Assembly: GCA_013420905.1 (NCBI GenBank)
Contig: JAAXNY010000009.1
Span: 558,001 to 622,000 of the forward strand
DNA length: 64,000 nt
From: Collybia mongolica
Lineage: Eukaryota > Basidiomycota > Agaricomycetes > Agaricales > Clitocybaceae
Reading direction: 5' to 3'
Position numbers and translations under genes: made by a program. The notes under the pieces were generated by a model. The model saw only the letters and a program-made list of their open reading frames with translations, was not told where the DNA came from and did no database searches. This document shows positions 1-15,228 of the stretch, in pieces (position 1 is the first letter of the stretch; the number at the start of each line of letters is the position of its first letter).

Positions 1-962
1 AGCTGCGGGGATGATGAGAGAAATAAGATTTGACGAAAACGGCGTTGAATTGTGATGGACTTACAGTTGTGCCAGTGAGGTCACAGGCGGCCGGGATCCA
101 GAGAAGAAGGATATTCCAACCAGTGAGGTGTTTCGGTGAGATGCCAGGTTTGGTCGGGACATGAGGATCAAGATCGGAATCAGGCGGTAGGTGGACCGAA
201 GACGATTGGCGGCGTGTGGAAAGCCACGTGTAGATGACCGGTAAAAAGCCTTGAGAGAAAGAAGAAATAAGAGGTAGCACATGGTGAGTTACGGGTGCGT
301 GACTGACAGAGCATCTCTCCGACTAGCACGGTTTGTCAGTCATGTTTGTGACGAGAGAGGAGGTCTGGGACGTACGGAACATCTGAAGAGTCTGCCAGAC
401 AGGCTGCTCGTAGAGAACGTGTTGTCTTGGATCTGGATTAGAACAGTTCTCCACACATTGCATATCCTGGAGACGAAATTAATGAATTAGCGTAAATGGT
501 ATAGGTTGTGTTATAATTACCTGCCACTTGGTCCAGAGGGAATTACTGGACCCCTAGAGAGAGGGTGAGTGTGGGGGTGAAGGAGGGACTGGAGGGACGT
601 ACAGTGAGGATCATTCCTGCTAGGAGGAAGGGGACAAACATTGGGGAGGGCATAGTTGGGATAGAGAAAGGGGGGGGGGGTCAGTGCAGCTGGCAGCGAG
701 CAATGGGAGTGTGACTGGACGGGCGGCGTGACAGGCCGAAAGCGGTGATGGGAGATAAAAAAAAAGCGAAATTCGCACGGAGAAGCATGGGAGATGGAAG
801 CATGGTGGGCAGGATTTTAGCAGCTTCTTTACATCCGGAGAAGCGACTTGTCAACAGATCTCTCCAGCCGCTTCCTAATTGCAATGCCTTTTATCAGCTT
901 TTATCCAATCCAGATGCAACCACCCCCATCACCGTCTCCTCCCTTCCTCTCCTCCTCCCTCC
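1..962. other. Upstream region without a supported gene
   Basis: No reading frame here resembles a known protein and none joins convincingly to the arrestin gene that begins at 963. The stretch is G/A-rich in its middle part and has a run of ten G at about 671-680. It probably holds the promoter and 5' leader of the arrestin gene and perhaps the end or start of a neighbour outside the window. Confidence 0.4.
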
Positions 963-3180
963 ATGGTCCACATTGCCCTCTCCTCCACAAAAGGTATCGT
1001 CTTATCCACTTCTCTCCCCCTTCTCTCTCAAATTCCATCATCACAGGCAACCAGGGTCTCCGCTACTTTCCATACAGCGGCTATCTGGGTCTCACCCCGG
1101 TCAAGGTCGAAGGAGGTGTGCACCATGCCTTTCTTTTTTTCTTCTCATGTCCCCCGTTGACCCTGTCTAGTCGTACGCACCAGGCTCGATGATGACCCCA
1201 AGTCCCTCCAGGCAAAGTCTGTCTCCATATCTGTTCGCTGTTACGAGTCGCGTCTCGGACGTGTCAGTGTTCTGCACTCCAACGTTCTCGTCGACTACAC
1301 CCAGGTTCTATGGGCCAAGCCCGATACCGAAGACTATGCGCCAATAGGCGAGATGGAATTCCCCTTCCGGATTGTCATACCCCCGCGAGTGGCAGGCTTT
1401 AGTACTGCTATCTTCGTCGACTACCGCTGCATGTGGAGGGTGGAGGCGGGTGCGTCAACAATCTTTTTCTCTCTTTGATTTTCCTCTTAATTGTCGACTA
1501 GTCCTCACACATGCCCCGATACCACACGTCGGCGCGCGGCAAATAAAGCACTTTGAGCTCCCACTAGTTCGCTATGACGTCCCTCCTCACCAACCTACAC
1601 CCCCACTTTCCCACCCGGTATTTTTGCATCAAACGACAAAACAACGCGCCCCAAGGCTGCGATATAGTGTTACTCCACCCACGTCACCCATCGGTCCTTT
1701 GGACATTGTATCGATACCTGTAGCTATCCTCCCTATGGATGAGGGTGTCACTGTCCGGAGTGCCACTGTCATCATTGAGCGCCGTATAGTGCTCTCTGAG
1801 ACAGCCGGGCAGGTGTCTTCCCCGGAAACTCCAGCGACACCAGCTCAGCCAATACCTGCCTCCAATGCTGAATCACGACGGAGCTCACCATCCTCTTCTC
1901 CGTCTTCTTTCTCTTATTCGCCAACTGCATCATATCAAGAATCCATTAAATTCAACGCTGTATCCTCAATAGTCTCCGACACATCTTCTGACCCTACCAT
2001 CACACCACATACACTTTACCCATCCACCTCGTCTCTAGCATCAGATACACGTCCGCTCCTATCTCCACATCATCAATCTCTCCAACCCCCTACGCCCCGA
2101 AATCCTGCAAAAATTATTGTCACGCCCGTTGTGGGCGCTGAATCCTCTGGCCAATTCGTTCATGACGAGAAGGGCATATGGACAAAAACAATGACCCTCC
2201 GATGGCCAGCCGCCAAGTCTCACAGCCGATGGGCAATTGGCGAGACGATCCAATCCGAACTAGTCTCCGTGAAATTCTTTGTTCGCGTCAAGGTAAATTC
2301 GCTTCGCTTAGTGTAAATTTATCACTTAGTGGCGCCGAGCTAACCGAACTCCGCAATTTAGGTTGTCGTGTTCTCGCCATCAGGATCCGAATCAATCGAG
2401 CTGTCTGATGCGAAGGAGCTCCTCGTTGTGTCAACGAACGAAGCCGAGCGGCAGCTCGCTATCTCTAAATTCAACGAAGCGCTGCAGAATTCACTTGAAA
2501 AAGGTCGTTCGAAGTCAAAGTCCCCGCGGCGGACTCGCAGGGACCGTGATGACGTCCCTCCATCTCCTGCACCGCACAAGAACTACAAGACTGGCAGTGG
2601 GAGCACCGGGAGTGTGACCGCTGGCACGAATGGCATCAGTACGAGCAATGGGATAAGCAGTAGCAAAGCGGCACCTCTGCGACGCCCACATACGAGTGCA
2701 GGCCCGCGGGACAAGGCGTATGACTTCGCCGGGGCTCGTCTAGAATATAACCGAGAACGTGATATGCGCGCGAAAGCTCAGGATGAGGATGATGTGTATA
2801 AGCAACGGCGGGCAGATGGACGTGGGGATGGGACCGCGTCGCGACCAAGTACAAGCCAAGGGGAGACAAAACGGAGGAGTACGGCGGGGAAGGGGTACAG
2901 TTTCTTTGGGGCTGCGCCGCGGCTTGGCCCGGCACTTAGTGGGAGCAGCACTGGGACGAGCGGGAGCGGGAGCATTACGGCGAGCACGAGCCGGAGTACG
3001 TCGTCGAGCGTGTCGAGTGGCAGAGATGAGGACCGCATGCGGGAGTGGGAAGAAGAGCTGGCGAAGATCGAGATGCGCAGTCGCCGTTCGAGCGATATGC
3101 TCGGATTTGCGGGGAAGCGGAAACGGTCCGCCGGGGCGCCGAGGTTGGGGGAGGAGTCGTCGAGCCAGAGCGAGGCATAA
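963..3180 (+). CDS. alpha-arrestin-like protein
   Basis: Five exons are supported (963-993, 1047-1115, 1171-1449, 1502-2292, 2362-3180), all with GT-AG junctions and a continuous frame of about 662 residues. The first 200 residues look like a fungal arrestin N-terminal beta-sandwich: a repeated V-x-V pattern, a WAKP segment, the FPFRIVIPP strand and IKHFELPLVRYD. Family knowledge: alpha-arrestins act as adaptors that recruit Rsp5-type ubiquitin ligases to membrane transporters. Residues after about 200 are low-complexity, rich in Ser, Pro, Thr and Gly, then charged near the end. I did not see a clear PPxY motif, so ligase binding is unproven. The ATG at 963 was chosen because it is the first in-frame Met before exon 1's donor. 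The family is fairly sure, the exact N-terminus less so. Confidence 0.72.
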
Positions 3181-3686
3181 ACGCTGGCTTATGTGGTTTA
3201 TTTCGTTTTCGTTTGCTGTGCCATGATACCGCCCCCTTTTTTCTCTTTGTGCTATGCATCACTCCATTGCTGTCTTGTATCATCCCGTGCATCCCATCTG
3301 CTCACTTGTTATTTTCTGGCATTGTCTATATTTCTTGCTCTCCGCACCCATCACATATTTATTCAGCACACACGTAGCCTAGACGTCGGACCCCTGCATT
3401 AGGAGTCGTTATTTCCGTATATCATATCATCTGATTAGGGACCCGCGGTTTAAACGCAACCCTATTATCCTCGTTCGATGTTTGAGAATGGATCTGAGAA
3501 ACACAATCAAGGTTACAGTAAATGGGGAGATCGATTCTATTCTGTCAATCTCGCATCAAGGTCGTTCGGCGTGACGGGCCGTGACGTAACGTGCTCTCAT
3601 ACAGAATTACAACTTGTACCCCCCAAGCTCAACCTTCTCTTCGCTTTTCACGAATCCCAGCGTAAAGTAGACGGAAGGAAATAAGT
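3181..3686. other. Intergenic, arrestin 3' end to Cbp4-like gene
   Basis: About 500 nt between two genes on the same strand. Pyrimidine-rich just after the arrestin stop, consistent with a 3' UTR. No coding or RNA feature was seen. Confidence 0.5.
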
Positions 3687-4717
3687 ATGGCAAGCTTTCC
3701 GTGGCTCAGATTTACCGGTGCTTCGATTGGCTGTACGCTCTTTTTTATGTCTCCTGATTCATCGCGACCTCATGTCTTACCATTTTTCCTTACCCATGTG
3801 TCCAACTCTCTTTCAATGGCCTGCTCTTTGGTCAATGCATACTACCAACGGAATCTCCACATCGCCATACCTGCAATTTATGGTCCTCGGCATGTGATTG
3901 CTGTATACAACTCGTCTTCAACACGAAATTATATTCACCTTCACGCCCTGCCATTCGCGGCTGTCCAGTGATGACCATGGGATACGTGCTTATGAAAGGT
4001 GCGTTTCGTGCGGAAGCCAACTCCTTTTCTATGTGGAAACCACGCCATCTCGCGCTTTTCGACTGCTCATCTCCGTCTTTCCTTGTTTTTCGGTAATCCA
4101 TTCCATCAGCCACCACTCCAACAGAAGAACAACTGTACAACGTGAGTGCGCTTCTTTCCTTTATCGTGATCTATCTGTGGGATTTGGATGCTTCTCTCCA
4201 GCCCCTCTGTGTACGCATTGCTTCTCTGCGTCATGGGTCCGTTGGTCGGAGTGACTTCCGCTTCCCCATTGCGCATGGTCTCATCTCGTACCGGGACCAA
4301 TACTGCCTTTCGTTCAAGTCGTATTAAAAACACGCTCACAGGAAATGGCGCCCGACCTTCGCCGAAAAGTCGATGCAGCCAGAGCAGCCCGCCTCGCCCG
4401 CGAAGCGGAGATGCAGAAACAAGTCTCAGCACAGGTCAGTTCACAACCTGTCCCGGATCCTCTCACAAAATGCATCTCCCCGCTGATGATTTGCATCTCT
4501 CTGCTTCCCTCTTTTGTCTTCGATGATGTATATCATATTCGATATCGACACTCGCCCACGACCACCGGACACCGTGTGCATCGTCTTATTTCTCCGCCGC
4601 TTCCTGCTGTGCCAATTCGTACCCGCCCCCACTCACATCTCTCTCGGCCAGACCTCCAACAATGCCAACCCGGAGGCGACGAAACCCATATGGGCGGACA
4701 CGCCAAGATCGAAGTAA
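3687..4717 (+). CDS. CBP4: Cbp4-like cytochrome bc1 assembly factor
   Basis: A protein of 88 residues is assembled from five short exons: 3687-3732, 3969-3998, 4110-4141, 4342-4434 and 4652-4717. All junctions are GT-AG and the frame closes exactly. The product starts MASFPWLRFTGASIG and has one hydrophobic stretch (FTGASIGLMTMGYVLMK). This is followed by TTPTEEQLYN, a basic helix with APDLRRKVDAAR, and KPIWAD close to the C-terminus. A single membrane segment followed by T-P-T-E-E and an Arg-rich helix is the layout of fungal Cbp4, an inner-membrane factor that stabilises newly made cytochrome b with Cbp3/Cbp6. No single open frame here exceeds about 90 codons, so simple ORF scanning would miss it. 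Family assignment rests on remembered motif layout. Confidence 0.72.
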
Positions 4718-5407
4718 CACTTCCCTACTCCGGTGGGAAGCATTTTTATCGTCGTGTATTATCACTATATTGCACCACAAAACATTCTAATCACACGTCT
4801 TGTCTGTCACGCCGTCGCGGAGGATACGTCGAAATACCAATCAACTCTAATACGTTTGCTCCTCGATCGATCTGTGGTTTGACACCTAAAAACAAACTTT
4901 CAATGGAACTCTTTTGGGTAATGCTGCGTTCTTCAGAGTCACGTCGCAGGATTGGATCAGTGAGGCTTCCAATACCTGCGTGGTGATCCTCCTGTATCAT
5001 GAGGACATCAGAATTGCCTTGGTCAACGTGACTGTTGAAGTCAAACTCAAATTTAGTTACTCTGATCTCCTCCACTCGGCAGGCTGAAAAAAATTTGATT
5101 GAATGGAGGTAAACATGCAGGCAATGATGGTCCAGGGGAGGTACTGAGGATAGAAAGGGATTAAGGGGTGGTGCAATAAGACTCAAGAAAACCGCAGGCA
5201 AAAAAAAAATCTAGATAGGTTACAACTGAGTGATGGTATTGAATAAAGATGAAAAGCGGCGTGGGGTGGCATATAATGATATAGTGGTCGAACACTCTGT
5301 TCACTACCTGCCCATCTTCCAGTAAGATACCAACATCAATGAGCCTTCAGCAACAACACCCCAGCGCTCGAGGACGACTCACCCACAACGCGTATCGGTT
5401 GTAGTGA
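4718..5407. other. Convergent intergenic region
   Basis: This lies between the stop codons of the Cbp4-like gene (+) and the SIP5-like gene (-). Short open frames occur on both strands but show no domain and no consistent splice partners. The stretch most likely holds the two 3' UTRs. Confidence 0.5.
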
Positions 5408-7359
5408 TTAGATAGTATGATCTTCAGATACCCTCGAGCCTAGCAATGGCTCATGAACAAAACCCGACTCGGGCGAAGAAGGTAGATTATCGTACGACGA
5501 GGACGGTTGTGTCGGAGTATCGGCCGATATAACAGATATCAGGGACTTGGACCGCTGGGAGGAATCCGGATGTTCACCAGATGCAGAAAACGAGGCGTCG
5601 TTGCTTCCTATTGTAATACTAGGTATTGGAGCGCCGGTTGTCACTGCATCCCCGTTGGAGGCGGCGGAGGTGTCATTTCCGGGGCTACTGCCCAGGACAG
5701 CGCTGGCCGCCGCGGCCGTGCTAAGAGCAGCACTTAATGTGCTGTAAGGGGCTGGAGATGGGCTTCGACGATTCCATGAAGACGAGGTGCCATCACTCCC
5801 TGATGCGCTCGCGGATAAGGTATTTTCCGGGGGTGGTGTGCGGCTTCGTGAGAGAGAAGCGAGCAACGAGTTGCGTTTGGTGTTGGGAGAGTCCCGAGAA
5901 GGGACTGGGACTGGACTGGAGGGGGGCGAGGAGGGAGCGGGAGATACGTCTATCAAATTAGGCGATGGAGAAGGGGCGTCCAAAGTCGAGGGACCTGCAC
6001 CGGATAGGGTTTCAGCGTCCGCGGCACTTGCAGCCTCAGATTGTGCTTCAGCGTGTTTCTTCGCTTCTGCTTCCTTTCTTTGATGTTCTTCGTGATCAAT
6101 CATGGAAAGCCGCATAGCTTCCATCAGCATGAGCTGAATGAGACATGATTAGACTTGACCGCGTTAGCTCAAAAGTATAGTGAAGAAGGGCTTACCTCTT
6201 CTAAATCTTGACCGCCCATCCCCAAGAACTGTTCTAAGGTCTGATTCGGAGCTTGGTTCCGTCTTCGGGATCTCCTGCTACCACCATTATCAACGCCCTC
6301 AGCTGCGGCTTCTTCGGGACTTAATGCATGGACCCGGCCGCTTGTGACGCCGACAGGAATGAGGCGGTCACCTACTTGTCTCATTATTATTCGTCTGTTG
6401 GCACGTCGAGTGACGGCTGCACGGACGGCCGCCAATTTAGCCTCCCAGTCGGGGCGGATTTGATCTATAGTGGGTGCGCAAAATTTGAGGACGATGAATA
6501 ACGTGAAGATGAATGGTTGACTAGCCTGTCGTTACAACTTCTGGACTGTCGGCCCCAAAGCTCTTCTGGCGTCGCTTATGTGTAGGATATGGTGAAGTGG
6601 TGTCTATTGTTTGCTGAGAACCCTTTGGTGTATCAGACCACATCAAAGACTACGATGTTGTGTCAGAAGGGAGACGACATTATCTGATGTCTCAGGAGAT
6701 AACTGACCCCAGTATCACATCCGATACCTGCACGCCAGGGTGGAGGGGAGTAAACGATACCGAAGTTATCTTGTACACAATACGGGCAGGCAGCCGGCTC
6801 CGAGACGAGATGGGTGGTTGTGGGCTCAATCCGCTTAATCTGCACAAAGCACTCAGTGCATATCGCCTGGTCGCAGCACCTGGAATGGTTGATATTTGGA
6901 GGGTAGTACTAGACCACACGTAGATATGAAGGTGGCGACAAAAACGGAAACGGGAAGATGACGCACTAGGAAACAGATAGGACATTCCACCGCTCCCCTG
7001 TACACTGCGGCCTCTAACTTACTTGGTTCTTTTAAAGTACCTTGTCGTTTGCTATGGCTAGACTTCATTGATGAATGCGACGATGCAGTGGCCTCAATAC
7101 GTGTCGTAGTTTCCTGACTCTCAGAATCAGGCATTGGCAGTTCCTTTCTGGCAGCCAGGATCTGGTCATCATCCCAGGATTCATCGTACTCTTCCAAAGG
7201 CCGGTAAAAGGGCGCGAGTCTGCGCGCACATATAAATTGGGAGACAATTGCCTGATTCCAATCTCGCGGGCCAGTGTAGACGCCTTGCGGAGTCAGGTGG
7301 CCATGGTCCACGGTCTCGTCGTGGTGGCCGCGCCCCGACGAGGAAGTGCTGTTACCCAT
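5408..7359 (-). CDS. SIP5: SIP5-like RING-type zinc-binding protein
   Basis: The N-terminus MGNSTSSS fits an N-myristoylation signal (Gly2, Ser6), so membrane attachment is possible. Around residues 115-180 the chain has VECPICFL, then after an intron [20 protein letters not shown], and further on AACPYC. These Cys pairs form the atypical RING-like module of fungal Sip5. The following QDNFGIVY and PDWEAK region also fits that family. The C-terminal half (ORF 5408-6130) is Ser/Pro/Ala-rich and probably disordered, ending in [16 protein letters not shown]. In yeast, Sip5 was found as a partner linking Snf1 kinase and Reg1/Glc7 phosphatase; a role in carbon signalling here is inference only. The start at 7359 is chosen for MGNST; an in-frame upstream Met exists at 7437. 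Confidence 0.8.
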
Positions 7360-8381
7360 GTCGATGTGAAGCCGGAAGCAGTCCCGGTAAACGTTTCGTA
7401 GCCTGAAAACTGGAAAGAGAAACGAGTTGGAGATCAAACGAGTCTACAGCAGCCAAACAGTGTTTCCTTTGGGCCAAGCGCCGAATCCTAAGTCATTTAC
7501 GATCTCGGTTGTCTTCTGTTTGTAATGTGGCGGTCCGTCATATCCTTACAATATACCAATTCATGTCCAACGTTCCTCGCATAACAAAGTTTTCAGTGTT
7601 CACATTGCCTACAGACAGCCTCATTATTATCGTATAATGATTGATGATTCCTTGCCCCACACTCATCGCCGATTCTTGCCAAAGAACAACCATTACTATC
7701 TCTCATGTCCAGACAGACAAGTCGGGGAAGAGTCGGGCACTCTTAGAAGGCCCCGAGTAATCCCTATTGCTATTCCGCTTCGGTGAAGGTTTCTATCGCG
7801 TCAGCCATCACTTGGATATGCAGAGCCGCCTCAGGTGCTTCGACCTTTGTAGTCAATGTTTAGCGCTCATGATCTATGAATCACCCTGTGAAACTATCAT
7901 TAGAACCAAAGAACTTGCATGGCTCTGAACACGTAGGAATAAAAATTCAAAGTTGAAACATGCTTATAAAATGTGCCATATAGAGTGCCTAGTCTGAGAT
8001 CTGAACACTGTGGTGACGGTGAGAGACGATAGCGTGATTACTTTGGACTTCTTTACATCGAAAGTGACAGCCGGGTTGCGACCAAAAGTCTCTTTCCATC
8101 CCCATACCCGCGATTTATGGCCCCCAGTGGCGGGTATGCTTGTCGTCGATGAAGCCGGGAGGCAGCCAACATGAACGGGAACGCTTGCCGCGCAAACCCG
8201 CAGGGTGGACCGTAAACGCCACGTCACTCCGCACGTGCACCATTTTTTGCAATGCCGGCAATTATAATTCTGTCCCTTACCAATTCCCCTCACCCTCCAT
8301 CTGTATTTCCTGGTCGATTACAGCTACTGGGATTTGCATTCTGTTTCGAACACATTCCGCTCTTTACTTCGGACCGCCGTC
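7360..8381. promoter_or_regulatory. Divergent promoter, SIP5-like / Ca2+-ATPase
   Basis: About 1 kb separates the two start codons, which face away from each other. Nothing protein-like was found inside. It should carry the promoters and 5' UTRs of both genes; no specific binding site is claimed. Confidence 0.5.
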
Positions 8382-11967
<3,586 letters not shown>

Positions 11968-12167
11968 TGTATATTGTAGTGGACACGTGCAATGGAATTG
12001 GACATTAATATCTTCTGAATCTGGAAATTAATGAAACCAAAGTTTTGCGCATTTTTGTTTCACAATTCAACCTCGTGGCCTTCGTAAAATCGAACAGTCA
12101 TCATCAATATTAAGTAGGCCTATGAGTGCCACGACAGCGTGAATGAAAGCAAAAATAGACTGTACAT
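11968..12167. other. Short convergent spacer
   Basis: About 200 AT-rich bases between the stop codons of the Ca2+-ATPase and the mannosidase. Only 3' UTR sequence is expected. Confidence 0.5.
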
Positions 12168-14328
12168 CTAGATAATATTATATGCTTTCTTTTCCCAGTC
12201 ATCCCAAGTAAAAATCGGCAGCGGATGTGCTTCAGTATTATATACCCACCGATCAAGTGGATAAAGATCGGAATCTTCGAACAGGAGGTATAAGTATTTC
12301 AATGTTTCTGCCAGGAAGTAGCTATAGTAAAGCGAACTTAAATCAAGGAAACAAGTATTATTTTGAGATAGGACCCACCTTGGCATATCATCCACTTTCT
12401 CGGGGCTCACTCCGTCAACCCCAGATATGGAAGCATAACCGTAATCCGTTCTTGTGAAATTGTTGAGGGCTTTAAAAATGGTGTAACCACGCTCCCTCCA
12501 TTTAATATCTCCCGTTGTCTTCCACAAAATGAATAGACTCTCAATAGTCTAGAGAACATGAGATTAGTGACCGAATGGATTCCCAGTACACGTTAGCATA
12601 CCTCGGGTCTCAGTAGGTATTCTGGATGAGAATTTCTGTAATCTCGATGTGTCCTTGATCGTGTCCCCCCTTCCCTCAGTCCCGGCGGGATACCTCCTTT
12701 CCTTCCTCCAGCCTCCCACAGTTCAAGTTGGTCCACCCATTTATGTCCTGGTTCCATCATCATCCCGTCGGGGCCGAGGCCTGAAGATTGATCTGCGTAG
12801 GATATCCAGCAAGTGTAAGCTAAACCCTTGGCTGCCCATTCGTGTACTTCCTTTACATGGAAAGGGAGATCAAGAGTGTGGGTCCCAAGCGCGAGGACTC
12901 CAGGAAGAAAACATGATAGGTGCTCAAGTCTATGTGACGGCCTCCCTCCTCGAATGTCGGTAACATAAAGGAGTTCCCGTTTGGGTGTCACATAGAAAAG
13001 ATTGTTTATAATGCCATCTACAGATTCCAGGTCTGAAAGCAGCTTTGAGTATGTTTCAAACAGGAGTGACATCAGAAGCACAAACATTGCTTGCGAGCTT
13101 TTTTATCACCGCTGAGTAACCACTGTTTGAGGAGGTACTCGTATCCACTATCCGCTGATGCACCGACTGAATAATGAACTATACGGTTATGTTTGAGGAT
13201 GATTTCCGCGCCCCGAGATTAAGTGTGATATACGTACGACCTCTTGGAATGCCATGAGGATACCAGCTTGACGAGAATAAACCATCGGGGGGATTGGAAT
13301 CATACAAGATATCCATTGCTCTCTCGACCTACGAAAGCTCAGTTGAGGTCACCACCGATGACCATCCAGCTCATTCATACCCGCTGGTAATATTCTGGCC
13401 GTCCTGTGAGCTTAGCGAGATACTTGAACTCAAGCTGACAGCTTGCCGCTTCTGAGAAAAGAACTATGTTACCCATCCAACCAAAGCCCGTCCTTCCCCT
13501 GGGAAAGCAAATGATTAGTCCAATATTATGCGTCAAGACATTTAAAACGAGATCACGTTTTAGTATTCACAGAGTATGCTGGAAGGCCAGAAATCGTCCC
13601 ATTAAACACCGGGAGGAGGAGTTTCCCAAGGTCGTCCGCGCGGGTCAGGAGGACGGGCTCCTTGGATATGGCATATGCAGATAGCAGCCCCCCGAGATAC
13701 CGAATAGTGGTCTCGAAGAATGGAGCATATCCAACCTGCGAAAGAATCCCGCTCCTGTAAGATTCCAGGATGTGAAGCAAAGTAAGGACATACATACACC
13801 TCTGATTGTAAACTCCAAATTTGTCACCAAGCGTACTGCGTCTTGAAATTGTGCGTGAAGGCCCATCATCCACATCGTATCCATAGAATCAATTAAGGTA
13901 ACGCCCCAGCCATTGAACCTATAAACGATCGGCATCGAAAAGCGAAAGAGATACATATGAACGTACTTGTCCGATTTTCTACCACTCACAGAGAGCAACT
14001 CATCATGCGGAAATGCGTGTTTCAGATAGCCAGATAGTGCGTGCACATATGCATCCTTCACTTCATTTCTCCGCTGTTCCCAGACTGAAGCGTTTGAATC
14101 TAATGGAGGTAAATCAGGTATTTGAGGTTCGAAAGGCCTCCAAAAGTACGGTTTATGAGAATCAACGCGCCCGGAAGTGTGAGTCAAGAGACTCCAGAGC
14201 CAGATAAACACGAGAGTTGTCAGAATACAACTGTAGACAAGCCAGCGTCCCCGAAGACCATTGTACCGGATCCTAGATTTAGAGCCAAATTTTGTTGGGG
14301 TAGGCGACCAGTTGGAAATCGGAAGCAT
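12168..14328 (-). CDS. GH47 class I alpha-1,2-mannosidase
   Basis: This is a type II membrane glycosidase that trims alpha-1,2-linked mannose from N-glycans in the ER or Golgi. Near the N-terminus a hydrophobic anchor (YSCILTTLVFIWLWSLL) follows a short basic tail. The catalytic barrel shows GWGVTLIDSMDTMWMMGL, FFETTIRYLGGLLSAY, then HLSCFLPGVLALG, then YLLRPETIESLF. The C-terminal RWVYNTEAHPL contains the Thr that ligates Ca2+ in known GH47 enzymes. About eight introns are needed between these blocks. The Met at 14328 (MLPISNW) gives a normal short cytosolic tail; the frame is open to another Met at 14448, which would add 40 residues. The family has several members with ER or Golgi roles and I cannot choose between them. 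Confidence 0.9.
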
Positions 14329-14546
14329 CCTAAACGCCACGGGTACGTTGAGATGGCGCCCCGTCGGCAACACTTGTACGGCACTCACAACGCACTGCCT
14401 GACGGTCGTCGACCTCAGAGGGGTGAGGGCAGTGTCGGAGGATGCCAAGATCAGGACGTTGCCGAGCGTTCACCTCACCGCTTGCGCTTGAATAAGTAAA
14501 TGTCAAACACAATCCTAAACGCTGGACGTTGAACTTCAGCCATTCC

Positions 14547-15043
14547 CTATCTGATTGACTTTATTCTCATGCTTATCTCTAAGACTTCAACTGTTTGATT
14601 TTGCCGGCTCTTCTTCAAATACCTTATGCAAGAAGGGCATGAAAATATTGGGGTAGAACAAATATCGGTACCGATACTGGTGCTACAACGTGAACTGATC
14701 AACCGCATCAATCTACATAGCGTTTTCCACCGGGAAATATCGAAAATAAGAATATCCCTCCATGTGCACAAGCCTCCCATCGACAAAAGACATGACTTGA
14801 AGACAAAACACTCTAATTTCCCAGGTCTCTCATGTCCCAACAATACATGGACGACCACCCGGAACCCCCAGGACTATAATTCTTAGTCCCCATGCAGTGT
14901 GCACCAAGGTTGTCATTCATTCCGCAACCCATTCACACTTCTGATAGATAATAACTCACGTATTCAACGATTCGAGAGGCTTTGGTGGTGATGGTGGTAT
15001 TACTGGAGTGGTCTCTTTGCAAGGGACTCAATCCTTGGTTCAT
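14547..15043 (-). CDS. Possible unrecognised gene, two candidate exons
   Basis: On the minus strand an ATG at 15043 opens an 84-nt exon (14960-15043) starting MNQGLSPLQRD and ending ...SRIVEY at a gtgagt donor. An acceptor next to 14873 leads in phase into a frame that stays open to 14547, with SWGFRVVVHVLLG at its start. Splice signals are good, but the second exon shows no domain and looks less protein-like near its end, so further introns or chance are possible. It lies between the mannosidase and the homeodomain gene, upstream of the mannosidase in the same orientation. No function can be proposed. Confidence 0.22.
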
Positions 15044-15228
15044 GGTCTGCAAATTACATAATTGTTAGTCCGTGCAGAACTGGGAGAACTCAGAAAACTG
15101 GTTGCAACAATTGTAAATGTCTTTCGAGACATCACTGAACACTGTTGAACGTTTCTGAGCTGACAGTTTACTCACATATTTATTTGGGTGACGTTCACTC
15201 TCAAGGCTGATCTCCCCATATAGCGAAT

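Noticed and set aside
671..680. Run of ten G as a regulatory or quadruplex element
   Set aside because: A single homopolymer without further G-tracts in regular spacing gives too little support.
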